DNA of 41,338 nt from CAYLNL01 sp964385175 (GCA_964385175.1 CAYLNL010000017.1:1-41338), one strand, 5' to 3'. Shown: positions 17,452-26,079, numbered from the stretch's first letter. Notes: generated by a model from the letters alone, not told the origin. Numbers and translations are program-made.

Positions 17452-17919
17452 AGAATACAATATTTTTGCAAAGGAAAAAAAAATCCACTTTCTTTCCATA
17501 CCCCGGGTTAAACAGATTGCAGTTGAAAATAGCTCGCGCAGGGGCGCATAGCCAATTATGAATTATGAGTTACGAATTCAGAATTTTCTCAGCGTCTTAG
17601 CGTCTCTGCGTGAAAATCTCACGCAAAGGCGCGGAGGCGCGAAGTGAATTACCAATTCAGAATGATGAAGTATGAATTTCCGGGTACATGAGCCTTTGTG
17701 CCCTTTGTGTAAAAACTTAGTGTACTTAGTGGTTTCTTTTTTATAACCGCAAAGCTCACCAAGAAGGCGCAAAGTACACAAAGTAAGTATGGATTCAGAA
17801 GGGTGAATTAGTGGAAAATATTCGTTGCGCCTCTGCGTGAACTTTTTTTCACGCCAAGACGCAGAGTCTTAGAGGATTTAAAGGTTGATTATTCATCATT
17901 CTTAATTCACCATTCTGAA
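17452..17919. repeat. Intergenic repeat block A
   Basis: About 470 bases without a gene, made of short elements. 17588-17640 is identical or nearly so to 20626-20678 (GCGTCTTAGCGTCTCTGCGTG...). 17725-17829 matches 20775-20879 over 105 bp with a handful of differences. 17823-17875 is a diverged, partly inverted relative of the first element. Between them are AT-rich AATTCAGAATT-type palindromes. Confidence 0.85.
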
Positions 17920-18741
17920 TTAAGAAGCTATCTTTTCTATCTTACCGGCGTACTCATTGTGGTGAATTTTCCATTCCCCGCCTGTTTTCCGGAGGTAGTA
18001 TAGTTGCTTGTTAAGTACATCGTACAACATGTCATCTTGGTCCGTAGCGGTTTTATACCACAGCAACCGCCACTTTTCTTCCGTTTCCACGTAAGCCGTT
18101 TCGGCGGACAGATAGGTGCAGTGCATGCTGAAAATCTCGAAAAAAGAGCCAGGCACCCGCAACTGCCGGCCGTTTCGTACAGCGCTATCCAGGTAGCCCT
18201 TGATGAGTTGCGCCGCCGGGCCATCGAAGGTATAAAAATCAACCAATTTTTCCATGGCAGTTTCATGCTGCGGCGCCGATTGGTAGAGGTGAAATTCTAA
18301 GGCGGCTGCTTTCTCAATGAGTGTTTTCAGCTTTTCTGCCTCTGCAAGATCTATCCCGCCGTGTTTCCCGGTTGCCCTGGGGTACGAGAACCCTACCGGC
18401 GCATCCGGCATCGGTCGGTTCTTAGCGGCAAAGTCCGAAAAATGCCTATAGCCCAAATACCGGGCGAACAGGTCTAAGGTGCCGGTTTTGGCGCCTGCCG
18501 GGAAACCGCCTTGCTGAAAGAGCCGGTGCAAGCTGAGATAATGCGGTATTTTTACCAAAAAGGGTTGCTTAGCGAAACGAGAGACCAGTTCAGCGTACAC
18601 TGCCTGGGCAAATTTGGTAGGGAAGGCGACCGTTTCTATTGAAGCCCCATACAAGCGGTATTTTGCTGCCCATTCTCGTTTTATGTGATTTGTAAATTGC
18701 TGCCATAACTCTCCGGCAAGCAATTCATTTGTCTTTTCCAT
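17920..18741 (-). CDS. Hypothetical protein, unknown function
   Basis: 273 residues, soluble, no signal peptide or membrane segment. I do not recognise a family with certainty. The segment at about 85-105, T-L-D-L-F-A-R-Y-L-G-Y-R-H-F-S-D-F, resembles a short helical motif common in Bacteroidota proteins that begin like DNA-binding regulators. The C-terminal half (about 165-270) alternates strands and helices, ending in W-R-L-L-W-Y-K-T...G-E-W-K-I-H-H-N-E, which could be an NTF2-like sheet; this is a weak inference. It stands between repeat block A and the divergent S74/T9SS gene. Coding appearance is good (regular codon use, ATG start), but the role is unknown. Confidence 0.75.
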   Translation of the reverse strand: MEKTNELLAGELWQQFTNHIKREWAAKYRLYGASIETVAFPTKFAQAVYAELVSRFAKQPFLVKIPHYLSLHRLFQQGGFPAGAKTGTLDLFARYLGYRHFSDFAAKNRPMPDAPVGFSYPRATGKHGGIDLAEAEKLKTLIEKAAALEFHLYQSAPQHETAMEKLVDFYTFDGPAAQLIKGYLDSAVRNGRQLRVPGSFFEIFSMHCTYLSAETAYVETEEKWRLLWYKTATDQDDMLYDVLNKQLYYLRKTGGEWKIHHNEYAGKIEKIAS

Positions 18742-18813
18742 ATACTTGATATATAAACCATTAGACGTTATTTACCAAAATACAGTTCACTATTTTTTTA
18801 CAAAAGTAAATAA

Positions 18814-18821
18814 TAGATTTG
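18814..18821 (+). promoter_or_regulatory. Putative -7 box of the S74/T9SS gene
   Basis: TAGATTTG fits TAnnTTTG, about 75 bp before the ATG at 18897. No clear TTTG stands at the -33 position (a T-run is there instead). Confidence 0.3.
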
Positions 18822-18896
18822 TAAACCCTCCCTAAGAAAAACCCATAAGCTGTAAACTTGTAAGCAAATTTTATTATTAATTTAAAATACAAAACT

Positions 18897-20519
18897 ATGA
18901 AACGATTATTCTTTATTTTGCTAATAGTGTTGTTTTATAATGGCACTTCATTAGCACAGCTCACCAGCTATGGAGGATTGCAAGCTGCTGGAACCACCGC
19001 TGGAGTGAGTGGAAATAATACTAATTCCTACTTTGGACATCAGGCTGGCGTTGCTAATATTGGGAACAACAATAGCTTTGTTGGCTACCAAAGCGGGTTT
19101 GCCAACACTATAGGGGCAAATAACACCTCGTATGGTGCTCAGGCTCTTCGCAATAATACCACTGCACAACGCAACTTAGCCTTTGGTGCTAATGCATTAT
19201 ATACCCAATCGTATGTCAATGGTGGGGTAGTCTGGAATAGTGACAATGTAGCAGTAGGCTTTGAGGCTTTATATACCAACAACCCTACTTCCACTTTTAA
19301 CGGCAACCAAAATACAGCTATGGGCACCCAGGCCCTTCGTAGCAACACCAATGGTTTTGCTAATACAGCTTATGGTTTTCAGGCACTTTATTCCAATACT
19401 ACAGCATGGTGTAATACGGCGGTAGGTAATGCTGCGCTCATTAGCACTACTACAGGAATTGATAATACTGGTATAGGAGTGAGTGCATTGGTCTATAACA
19501 CTACGGGATATACAAATACGGCAATCGGTCGTGATGCACTTTATTTTAATACAACGGGATATCATAATACGGGCTGTGGAAGGTCCGCACTTTATTCCAA
19601 TAGTACTGGATTTTATAATACTGCCTTGGGAAAAAATGCCGATGTTAGTGTAGGAACATTAACTAATGCTACAGTTATTGGACATACAGGAGTAGTCAAC
19701 GCTAGTAATAAAGTAAGATTAGGTAATGCTTCTGTTACCGTTGTAGAAGGACAAGTTGCTTACTCGTTCCCTTCTGATGGTCGCTTTAAAACCAACATCA
19801 GTGAAAACGACGTAAAGGGGTTAGATTTTATTAAAAAATTGCGTCCGGTGGTTTATAATTTTGATACCAGGAAATTTACAGAGTTTCTTACTAAGAATAT
19901 GCCTGAAACTCTCCGTAAAGAACATTTGGATAAAGATTTTGCCCCATCTACAGCAATTCGCCAGAGCGGCTTTATTGCCCAGGAAATAGAGCAAGCTGCC
20001 CAAGCTGTGGGATACGACTTCAACGGGCTGCATAAACCTGATAGTGAGTACGACTACTACAGTCTTGCCTACAGCCAGTTTGTAATCCCTTTGGTAAAAG
20101 CCGTACAGGAATTGAGCGCTATGGTGGAAACCCAAAAACAGGAAAATCAAACGCTTCGTCAGGAATTGGAAACCCTTAAAAATGCTGTGTACGGCGCTAC
20201 AGTGAAAACGGCAGGCGGTAAAACCACCGCCCAAAGCGAACCGCAGACTCTGCCAGACGGCTTTGCGCTCTACCAAAACGTACCTAACCCTTTTTATACG
20301 AGTACTGTCATTGCCGCCCAACTTCCCGAAAGCGTACAACAGGCGAAAATCATAGTTTATAACCTGCAAGGCCTGGAGTTGGCAAGCTACCCGCTCCCGG
20401 AACGCGGAAAAGTCTCCGTGGAAATCTCGGGCGGGCGCTTCCCTTCGGGCATGTACCTGTACGCGCTGGTAGCGGACGGGCAGGTGATAGACACCAAAAA
20501 GATGATACTCACCAATTAA
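18897..20519 (+). CDS. Secreted head-repeat protein with S74 chaperone and T9SS sorting domain
   Basis: 540 residues. Signal peptide 1-20 (ends S-L-A-Q). Residues about 40-285 are YadA-head-like repeats of roughly 22-24 residues (N-T-A-x-G-x-x-A-L-x-x-N-T-T-G), which form trimeric left-handed coils in phage fibres and adhesins. Residues about 293-410 are a peptidase S74 intramolecular chaperone: S293-D-G-R-F-K298 holds the Ser-Lys pair, then L-D-F-I-K-K-L-R-P-V-V-Y-N-F, the G-F-I-A-Q-E-I-E-Q-A segment and D-Y-Y-S-L-A-Y-S-Q-F-V-I-P-L-V-K-A-V-Q-E-L, with a coiled coil to about 437. Residues about 456-540 are a type IX sorting domain (LYQNVPNPF...G-M-Y-L-Y-A-L...T-K-K-M-I-L). It is probably a surface or released trimeric fibre; the binding partner is unknown. 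Confidence 0.9.
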   Translation: MKRLFFILLIVLFYNGTSLAQLTSYGGLQAAGTTAGVSGNNTNSYFGHQAGVANIGNNNSFVGYQSGFANTIGANNTSYGAQALRNNTTAQRNLAFGANALYTQSYVNGGVVWNSDNVAVGFEALYTNNPTSTFNGNQNTAMGTQALRSNTNGFANTAYGFQALYSNTTAWCNTAVGNAALISTTTGIDNTGIGVSALVYNTTGYTNTAIGRDALYFNTTGYHNTGCGRSALYSNSTGFYNTALGKNADVSVGTLTNATVIGHTGVVNASNKVRLGNASVTVVEGQVAYSFPSDGRFKTNISENDVKGLDFIKKLRPVVYNFDTRKFTEFLTKNMPETLRKEHLDKDFAPSTAIRQSGFIAQEIEQAAQAVGYDFNGLHKPDSEYDYYSLAYSQFVIPLVKAVQELSAMVETQKQENQTLRQELETLKNAVYGATVKTAGGKTTAQSEPQTLPDGFALYQNVPNPFYTSTVIAAQLPESVQQAKIIVYNLQGLELASYPLPERGKVSVEISGGRFPSGMYLYALVADGQVIDTKKMILTN

Positions 20520-20972
20520 TTATCAATTACCAATTCAGAATTATGAATTAGGGATATAGTTGCGAGGTTATAAAATTCCAACGTAGCAAAAAATTCTGAA
20601 TTCTGCATTCATAATTCTGAATTTCCTCAGCGTCTTAGCGTCTCTGCGTGAAAATCTCACGCAAAGGCGCGGAGGCGCAAAATCAATTATCAATTCAGAA
20701 TGCAGAATTATGAATTAGAAGAGTTATCTGAAATCCAACAAGTTCTGAATTCTGAACTCGTAATTCTGAATTTCCTTAGTGGTTTCTTTTTTATAACCGC
20801 AAAGCTCACCAAGAAGGCACGAAGTTCACAAAGTAAGTATGAATTCAGAAGGGTGAATTAGGGGAAAATATTCGTTGCGTCTTAGCGTCTCTGCGTGGAA
20901 ATTTCACGCAAAGGCGCAGAGGCGCGAAGTTAATTACCAATTCATAATTCTGAATTCATCATCCTGAATTGT
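20520..20972. repeat. Intergenic repeat block B
   Basis: About 450 bases without a gene, the counterpart of block A. It has the 53-bp element at 20626-20678, the 105-bp element at 20775-20879, a third variant of the first element at about 20877-20927, and many AATTCTGAATT-type palindromes. Blocks A and B bracket the unknown gene and the S74/T9SS gene in the same orientation. Confidence 0.85.
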
Positions 20973-21731
20973 TTACAAAAACATCCCCCCCGAAACCTCA
21001 ATTCGCTGCGAGTTCACCCATTTGGCATCGTCCGTACACAAAAATGCCACCACATTGCCAATGTCGTCCGCATTTCCCACCCGCCCCAGGGCCGTTTGGG
21101 TCGCCAAGTATGCTTTCAGTTGCGGGTTGTTCCGGATGGCAGCATCGTTAAAATCCGTTTCAATGGCGCCGGGCGCCACCACATTCGCCCGGATACCCCG
21201 GCTGCCAAACTCTTTGGCGACGTAGCGCGCAAAAATTTCCACTGCCCCTTTCAAAGAAGAGTACACCGAATAGCCCGGCACGCAAAAGCGCGTGGTGCCC
21301 GACGAGATAAAAATCACAACCCCCTGGTCGTTGAGGTGCGGGAGCGATTTCTGCGTGAGAAAGTACACCCCTTTAAAATGCACGTTCAGCAAGTCATCAA
21401 ACGCCTCTTCCGTAACCTGCGGAATGGGAAGCGTAGCCCCGAAACCCGCATTGTTTATCAAAAAATCAAACCGGTTTGTTCCCCAATGTGCTTGCAGCGT
21501 CGTTAAAAGCCGCTCCATAAAAGCATCGAATGACGATATCTTAGATACATCCAACGGCAGGGCTACTGCCTTTCGCCCCATCGCTTCCACAGATTGAACC
21601 ACCTTTTCCGCCTCCTCGCGCTGGCTGCGGTAGGTGAGAACCACATCAATTTTCTTTTTGGCAAGTGCCAATACCATATCCTTGCCCAGGCCACGGCTGC
21701 CGCCTGTTACAAGAGCTATTTTTTGTTCCAT
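20973..21731 (-). CDS. Short-chain dehydrogenase/reductase (SDR)
   Basis: 252 residues, a classical SDR. The NAD(P)-binding motif TGGSRGLG is at 9-16, N-N-A-G at 93-96, catalytic Ser143/144, and Tyr157-x3-Lys161. The P-G-A-I-E-T-D-F segment and the C-terminal V-S-G-G-M-F-L are also typical. It oxidises an alcohol or reduces a ketone with NAD(P); FabG-like substrates are possible, but nothing nearby names the substrate. It lies 82 bp downstream of a short AraC-type regulator on the same strand, which may control it. Confidence 0.92.
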   Translation of the reverse strand: MEQKIALVTGGSRGLGKDMVLALAKKKIDVVLTYRSQREEAEKVVQSVEAMGRKAVALPLDVSKISSFDAFMERLLTTLQAHWGTNRFDFLINNAGFGATLPIPQVTEEAFDDLLNVHFKGVYFLTQKSLPHLNDQGVVIFISSGTTRFCVPGYSVYSSLKGAVEIFARYVAKEFGSRGIRANVVAPGAIETDFNDAAIRNNPQLKAYLATQTALGRVGNADDIGNVVAFLCTDDAKWVNSQRIEVSGGMFL

Positions 21732-21813
21732 AGTATTCCTGTTTTTAAAAATATTGCCGCAAAAATAACCCTCTTACAAGCCAGTAACATGGTGAGAACT
21801 TCCGTTTTTTAGC

Positions 21814-22194
21814 TCAATGCGCTTCGCGGAACTGCTTGGGTGTTACGCCCACATACCGTTTAAAAAACTTGCTAAAATTAGAAGGGTCATAGTCTAAGTG
21901 CCGTGCAATGTCTGCAATAGAGTGAGGGGTGGTGAGGATAAGCTCCTGGGCAAGTTCTACCAGCTTTTCTTCATACCAGGCGCAGGGCGATTTCCCGGAA
22001 ACCTGGTAAATAACATTGCTCAGGTGTGTGGGGTGCACGTGCAGGCGTGCTGCAAATTCGCCCACCTCCCAAACGCGGTCTGCTGCGCCTGTTTTCAGTT
22101 GCAGGATATGTTCATTCAGCAGGGAGAGGTAGCCATCCATGAGTTCCCGTTGCCGGGGCGATACGGATTTGAGAAAAGTTGATGTAGTTTCCAT
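21814..22194 (-). CDS. Short AraC family transcriptional regulator
   Basis: 126 residues from the ATG at 22194; an upstream in-frame start (22281) would pass through the promoter region. It is almost only a DNA-binding domain: the first helix-turn-helix is at about 40-70 (W-E-V-G-E-F-A-A-R-L-H-V-H-P-T-H-L-S), the second at about 88-118 (S-I-A-D-I-A-R-H-L-D-Y-D-P-S-N-F-S-K-F-F-K-R), ending in the family signature G-V-T-P-K-Q-F-R. No ligand-binding domain is present, so it resembles small MarA/SoxS-like or stand-alone Bacteroidota regulators. The likely target is the SDR gene downstream. A TACCTTTG box overlaps the start. Confidence 0.87.
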   Translation of the reverse strand: METTSTFLKSVSPRQRELMDGYLSLLNEHILQLKTGAADRVWEVGEFAARLHVHPTHLSNVIYQVSGKSPCAWYEEKLVELAQELILTTPHSIADIARHLDYDPSNFSKFFKRYVGVTPKQFREAH

Positions 22195-22198
22195 CTGG

Positions 22199-22206
22199 CA
22201 AAGGTA
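22199..22206 (-). promoter_or_regulatory. Putative -7 box of the AraC regulator
   Basis: Minus-strand TACCTTTG fits TAnnTTTG and ends 4 bases before the ATG, so transcripts would be leaderless or nearly so. Further upstream CCATAT (22225-22230) and ATATGG (22239-22244) form an inverted repeat that may be an operator. Confidence 0.35.
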
Positions 22207-22314
22207 GTATTTCTTTTGCGCTACCCATATCATATATAATATGGTATAAAGAAGGCATAAGCCTGTCACCCGCTTCCGCAAAAAAATAATATTTTTACAG
22301 GGAAATTCTTTAAG

Positions 22315-22746
22315 ATGACAGAAACTGAAAGAGAAAAACTGCTCGCGCGCTGTAATGCCATCTGCCGCAATACCCTCATGGAAACCCTGGAGATAGAATA
22401 TATAGATGCGGGCACCGATTTTTTAACCGCCCGCATGCCGGTAACCAAAAAAGTGCACCAGCCGGATGGCGTGCTGCACGGGGGCGCCATGGTAGCGTTG
22501 GCGGAAAGCGTGGGAAGCGCCGCCGCCATCCTCTTTTTGAACCCCGAAACCCACTTTATCCGCGGTATTGAAATCGCCGCCAACCACGTAAAAAGCGTAA
22601 CGAACGGTTGGGTGTTCGCACGGGCAATCTTGCTGCACAAAGGCAAAACCACTCAACTTTGGGATATCCGGCTTACCAACGAGGCAGGCGAGCTGGTTTC
22701 CGTGTGCAAACTCACCACCCTCTCATTACCTAAAAAAGCAGGATGA
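22315..22746 (+). CDS. menI: Hotdog-fold acyl-CoA thioesterase, probably DHNA-CoA hydrolase
   Basis: 143 residues, PaaI/YdiI-type hotdog. It shows V-L-H55-G-G-A-M-V-A-L-A-E64-S-V-G-S, the family motif with the catalytic Glu, and the central strand R-G-I-E-I-A-A-N-H-V-K-S. It overlaps the isochorismate synthase gene by an ATGA junction, in a menaquinone cluster with menF and menD, so hydrolysis of 1,4-dihydroxy-2-naphthoyl-CoA (MenI) is the likely job. The family is broad, and the assignment rests on context. Confidence 0.85.
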   Translation: MTETEREKLLARCNAICRNTLMETLEIEYIDAGTDFLTARMPVTKKVHQPDGVLHGGAMVALAESVGSAAAILFLNPETHFIRGIEIAANHVKSVTNGWVFARAILLHKGKTTQLWDIRLTNEAGELVSVCKLTTLSLPKKAG

Positions 22747-23828
22747 TGGAGTCCTTTTTCCAATCATTAGAAGCGCAGGAAAAACAAGGGCTTCCCTTCG
22801 CCGTTTATCGCAAGCCCCATGAGCGCTCCCTGCATGCCTTTTTGCAGGAGGATGATAAAACCTATATTTTTTCAGGGGACTCCCAAAGCGGTTTCGTCTT
22901 TGCCCCCTTTCACAGCCGGCAGCCCGCCTTGCTGCTTCCTGCTTCCTGTTCCAAACAGTTGATTTGGAACGAGTACGAGCCGGAAGCACTTTTTTCCGAA
23001 CCCTTAGCTCGTTTTGAAATGGTACATCGCCCGGGCGAACGGGAAAAACACCTGCACTTAATAGAAAAGGGAATACAGGCTATACAGGAAGGGCGATTTC
23101 AGAAAGTAGTGCTTTCCCGTCAACAAACCATTCGCTGCGAAGGCATTTCTGCGGTAAGTATCTTTAAAAAACTCGCCCGTCGTTATCCGTCAGCGTTTTG
23201 CTACGCCTGGTTTCACCCGGAAACCGGTTGTTGGGCGGGCGCCAGTCCCGAATTACTACTTTCCCTGGAAGATAACCGGTTGCAAACCATGGCGCTGGCA
23301 GGTACGCAGGTCTTTCAGGATGGCGCTGAAGTGGTTTGGGGAGAAAAAGAACGAGCCGAACAGCAGTGGGTAACCGATTTTATAATCAGCTGCCTGGAGC
23401 GTACGGCAAAGGAAGTGAAACACTCGGCGGCGCAGACGGTTCGGGCGGGCAACCTCCTCCACCTGCAAACCGCTCTAACGGCTTTCGTAAACCCCCAAAC
23501 CTTCCGGTTGAATCAATTCCTTTCAGAATTGCATCCCACACCGGCTGTATGTGGTTTCCCGAAAGAACAGGCGTTGCAATTTATCCTGGAAAACGAAGGC
23601 TATTCCCGCGATTTTTACACTGGTTTTTTGGGAGAATTCGCTTTGGAGACAGATGTTTCCCCGTTTCCGCAAACACAGCTCTATGTAAATCTTCGCTGCA
23701 TGCGCCTGGAGGCGCAGGACGCGCGCGCGTATGCGGGCGGCGGCATCACCAAAGACTCTGAACCTGTAGCGGAATGGGTGGAGACAGAACGCAAGTTAGA
23801 AACGGTTTTGGAGATTTTCCGCGAGTAA
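22743..23828 (+). CDS. menF: Isochorismate synthase
   Basis: 361 residues, the short chorismate-binding form. The C-terminal two thirds hold the family core: K-V-V-L-S-R near residue 120, F-C-Y-A-W-F-H-P-E-T, G-A-S-P-E-L-L, M-A-L-A-G-T, the E-H/Q-x-x-V-x-D-F-I helix, L-H-P-T-P-A-V-C-G-F-P, and the closing A-G-G-G-I-T-K-D-S-E-P-x-x-E-W-x-E-T-E-R-K. It converts chorismate to isochorismate, the first step to menaquinone (siderophore use is possible, but menD follows). The start ATG at 22743 overlaps the thioesterase stop, so translation is probably coupled. Confidence 0.93.
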   Translation: MMESFFQSLEAQEKQGLPFAVYRKPHERSLHAFLQEDDKTYIFSGDSQSGFVFAPFHSRQPALLLPASCSKQLIWNEYEPEALFSEPLARFEMVHRPGEREKHLHLIEKGIQAIQEGRFQKVVLSRQQTIRCEGISAVSIFKKLARRYPSAFCYAWFHPETGCWAGASPELLLSLEDNRLQTMALAGTQVFQDGAEVVWGEKERAEQQWVTDFIISCLERTAKEVKHSAAQTVRAGNLLHLQTALTAFVNPQTFRLNQFLSELHPTPAVCGFPKEQALQFILENEGYSRDFYTGFLGEFALETDVSPFPQTQLYVNLRCMRLEAQDARAYAGGGITKDSEPVAEWVETERKLETVLEIFRE

Positions 23829-23849
23829 GCACACCGCCTTTCTATTTTG

Positions 23850-23857
23850 TACCTTTG
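23850..23857 (+). promoter_or_regulatory. Putative internal -7 box before menD
   Basis: TACCTTTG fits TAnnTTTG and lies 7 bases before the menD ATG (23865). If used, it gives an almost leaderless menD transcript independent of menI-menF. Confidence 0.3.
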
Positions 23858-23864
23858 CCTGCGT

Positions 23865-25565
23865 ATGAGGTATCCTGAGAGCCGATTGGCTCAAACCATC
23901 GTTCAGTGCTGTAAGGCACACAGAATTTCACAGGTTGTGATTTCGCCCGGCTCGCGCAATGCACCCCTCATCATCGGTTTCACGGAAGATGCCTTTTTTA
24001 GCTGTTACAGCATCGTGGATGAGCGCTGTGCAGCTTTTTTTGCATTAGGGCTGGCGCAGCAGTTGCAACAACCCGTAGCGGTAGTGTGCACATCAGGCTC
24101 AGCCTTACTGAACTATTACCCGGCGGTGGCAGAGGCGTTTTACAGCGACATCCCCCTGGTGGTAATTTCGGCAGACCGCCCGCTCGGTAAAATAGATATT
24201 GGAGACGGGCAAACCATTCGGCAATCGAAGGTTTTTGCCAACCATATCTTATACAGCGCCGATTTACAGGAAGATGCCGGCTTGGCGACAGCGGTGCAAC
24301 ACTACAACGAAGAGTCCATTAACGAGGCTTTGGGACGGGTGCTTCTTGAAAAAGGGCCGGTACACCTCAACGCCCCCTTTGAAGAGCCTTTGTATGAAAC
24401 GGTTTCGTTGCTTTCAGTGGCGCCACAGGCAATTTTACCTAAGTGGGAAGAAACGGCTTTCCCGCAAGCGCTGGCGGAGCATTTTGTGCAGGATTGGAAT
24501 GAAGCTACGCGGAAAATGGTATTGGTAGGGGCATTGCACCCGGGTAGCGTGGAAGAATGGATAGTGAACCTGCTGGCGAGTGACCCCTCTGTGCTGGTAT
24601 TTACGGAAACGACTTCTAATGTGCATCACCCGAATTTTTTCCCGGGCATCGACAAAATCCTGGCACCGGTAGAAGAGGAGGAAGGCGAGTTAAAACGGTT
24701 GCAACCAGGGCTATTGCTCACCTTCGGGGGAATGGTGGTTTCCAAGAAAATCAAGGCGTTTTTGAGAGCACACCCGCCGAAAGCGCATTATCACATTGAC
24801 AGGAAACGAGCGTACGATACCTATTTTTGTTTAACAGGCCATTTCAAGGCAGGTATAAACTCGTTTTTTGAGCGGCTCTCTCCCCGTTTGTTGCGGCTGA
24901 GGAGCGATTACCGGGATTACTGGCTGGAAGTTCAGTTGCACCGCCGGGAGCGGCACGCAGCATACTTAAAAACCATGCCGTTTTCGGATCTGGCAGCATA
25001 TAGAGCTATTTTTAAGGCGATTCCTTCCGGGCAGCAGTTGCAGTTAGCAAACAGCGCCACGGTGCGGTATGCCCAGTTGTTTGAGTTGGATGCTTCACTG
25101 CGGGTTTTTTGCAACCGGGGAACGAGTGGGATAGAGGGGAGTCTCAGTACAGCACTGGGGGCTTCGCTGGGGAATAAGGCGCCCACAACCTTGCTGACGG
25201 GAGATTTGAGTTTTTTTTACGATAGCAACGGGCTTTGGAATGGGTATAGGAGAAAAGATTTTACGGTGTTATTGGTGAACAACAGGGGAGGGGGCATTTT
25301 CCGGGTTTTGCCGGGCGCTCAGGAGATAAGCCGGTTTGAAGAGTTTGTAGAAACGGCTCATGGCCTGTCTGCCCAACCGTTGTGCGACCTATATGGCTGG
25401 GCGTACCGCCGGGCGGTTGATCTGCCGGGCTTGGAGCGGGAACTTTCGGCTGTTTACGGAGGTGATTTGGCGATGCGCGATAAGCCGGTTTTGTTAGAAG
25501 TTTTTACGCCCCGCCTGGTGAATGCAGAGGTTTTGAGGGGGTATTTTTCAACTCTGCGAGATTAA
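23865..25565 (+). CDS. menD: SEPHCHC synthase MenD
   Basis: 566 residues from the ATG at 23865; a TTG 18 bp earlier is less likely. ThDP-dependent enzyme: the N-terminal S-P-G-S-R-N-A-P-L-I-I motif and E-R-C-A-A-F-F-A-L-G (with the ThDP-activating Glu), V-A-V-V-C-T-S-G-S-A, and the Mg/ThDP-binding stretch G-D-L-S-F-F-Y-D-S-N-G-L...N-N-R-G-G-G-I-F near residue 450-480. It joins isochorismate and 2-oxoglutarate to SEPHCHC, the committed step of menaquinone synthesis. It follows menF by 36 bp. MenH, MenC, MenE and MenA are not in the window; menB lies 5.3 kb downstream, past the lanthipeptide cassette. Confidence 0.95.
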   Translation: MRYPESRLAQTIVQCCKAHRISQVVISPGSRNAPLIIGFTEDAFFSCYSIVDERCAAFFALGLAQQLQQPVAVVCTSGSALLNYYPAVAEAFYSDIPLVVISADRPLGKIDIGDGQTIRQSKVFANHILYSADLQEDAGLATAVQHYNEESINEALGRVLLEKGPVHLNAPFEEPLYETVSLLSVAPQAILPKWEETAFPQALAEHFVQDWNEATRKMVLVGALHPGSVEEWIVNLLASDPSVLVFTETTSNVHHPNFFPGIDKILAPVEEEEGELKRLQPGLLLTFGGMVVSKKIKAFLRAHPPKAHYHIDRKRAYDTYFCLTGHFKAGINSFFERLSPRLLRLRSDYRDYWLEVQLHRRERHAAYLKTMPFSDLAAYRAIFKAIPSGQQLQLANSATVRYAQLFELDASLRVFCNRGTSGIEGSLSTALGASLGNKAPTTLLTGDLSFFYDSNGLWNGYRRKDFTVLLVNNRGGGIFRVLPGAQEISRFEEFVETAHGLSAQPLCDLYGWAYRRAVDLPGLERELSAVYGGDLAMRDKPVLLEVFTPRLVNAEVLRGYFSTLRD

Positions 25566-25586
25566 CATCAAAAAAAATTATATTTT

Positions 25587-25617
25587 TTTGATAAATGTTA
25601 TTTTTTATGTAATTTCG
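25587..25617 (+). promoter_or_regulatory. Promoter of lanthipeptide precursor 1
   Basis: TTTG (25587-25590), 19-base spacer, TAATTTCG (25610-25617; one mismatch to TAnnTTTG). It overlaps an A-tract/T-tract hairpin (25567-25592). The whole block resembles the region before precursor 2, suggesting duplication of promoter plus gene. Confidence 0.5.
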
Positions 25618-25646
25618 TTGCACCTGTAACTACAAAATCTAATAGT

Positions 25647-25835
25647 ATGAAAAAGAATTTAAAAATTATTCGTTCCTGGAAAAATGCCGAATACAGGTCT
25701 TCCTTAACAGATAGCCAACGAGAAATGATACCCTCTCATCCTTCGGGCGATGCGCTCCTTGGAGTTGATATGGAACTCATTAAAGGAGGAGTTGATTATA
25801 CAATTGTCTGTACTTATGGCTGCCCTACCTGGTGA
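25647..25835 (+). CDS. Lanthipeptide precursor 1 (mersacidin/lichenicidin-type leader)
   Basis: 62 residues. The leader, residues 1-48, has the class II pattern I-I-R-S-W-K-N-A-E-Y-R-S-S-L...P-S-G-D...M-E-L-I-K-G-G with the double-Gly cleavage site at 47-48. The core is the 14 residues V-D-Y-T-I-V-C-T-Y-G-C-P-T-W: Thr4/Cys7 and Thr8/Cys11 of the core form two T-x-x-C pairs, each able to give a small methyllanthionine ring. The leader aligns residue for residue in length with precursor 2. It is probably dehydrated and cyclised by the LanM encoded downstream. A strong terminator follows within 30 bp, so this gene is transcribed mostly alone. Confidence 0.88.
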   Translation: MKKNLKIIRSWKNAEYRSSLTDSQREMIPSHPSGDALLGVDMELIKGGVDYTIVCTYGCPTW

Positions 25836-25860
25836 ACTCCGTGAAAACGGTAAACAAACC

Positions 25861-25892
25861 AAAGCCTCTTCTTAACGGTAGAGGCTTTTTTT
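25861..25892 (+). terminator. Terminator after precursor 1
   Basis: AAAGCCTCT / AGAGGCTTT with a 10-base loop, followed by TTTT. It is 26 bp past the precursor 1 stop. Confidence 0.85.
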
Positions 25893-26079
25893 CACGAGGA
25901 AGACAGCCTGTTTGTATTTTTTATATTGACTTTTCGGTCATTAAACCTATTTTACGATATAAAAATAGGATGAAGCTATATGATATTTGCCGAAATTGTA
26001 ATTTTATAACGTAATGATATAAATATATTTGCTTGTTATACTGTTGATTATAAATTTTCCAAAAAAAATTATTATTTTT
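25893..26079. other. Spacer between precursors 1 and 2
   Basis: Very AT-rich, 187 bases. The end (about 26059-26079) repeats the A-tract then T-tract seen before precursor 1. No ORF with family features. Confidence 0.5.

Noticed and set aside
17588..17875. CRISPR array
   Set aside because: Repeats are few, of uneven spacing and reappear in the intergenic block at 20.6 kb; no cas genes.
25567..25592. Terminator of menD (ATCAAAAAAA/TTTTTTTGAT)
   Set aside because: The stem is purely A-T and would be weak; the same sequence is better explained as A-tract plus -33 element of the precursor 1 promoter, since the precursor 2 promoter has a similar block.
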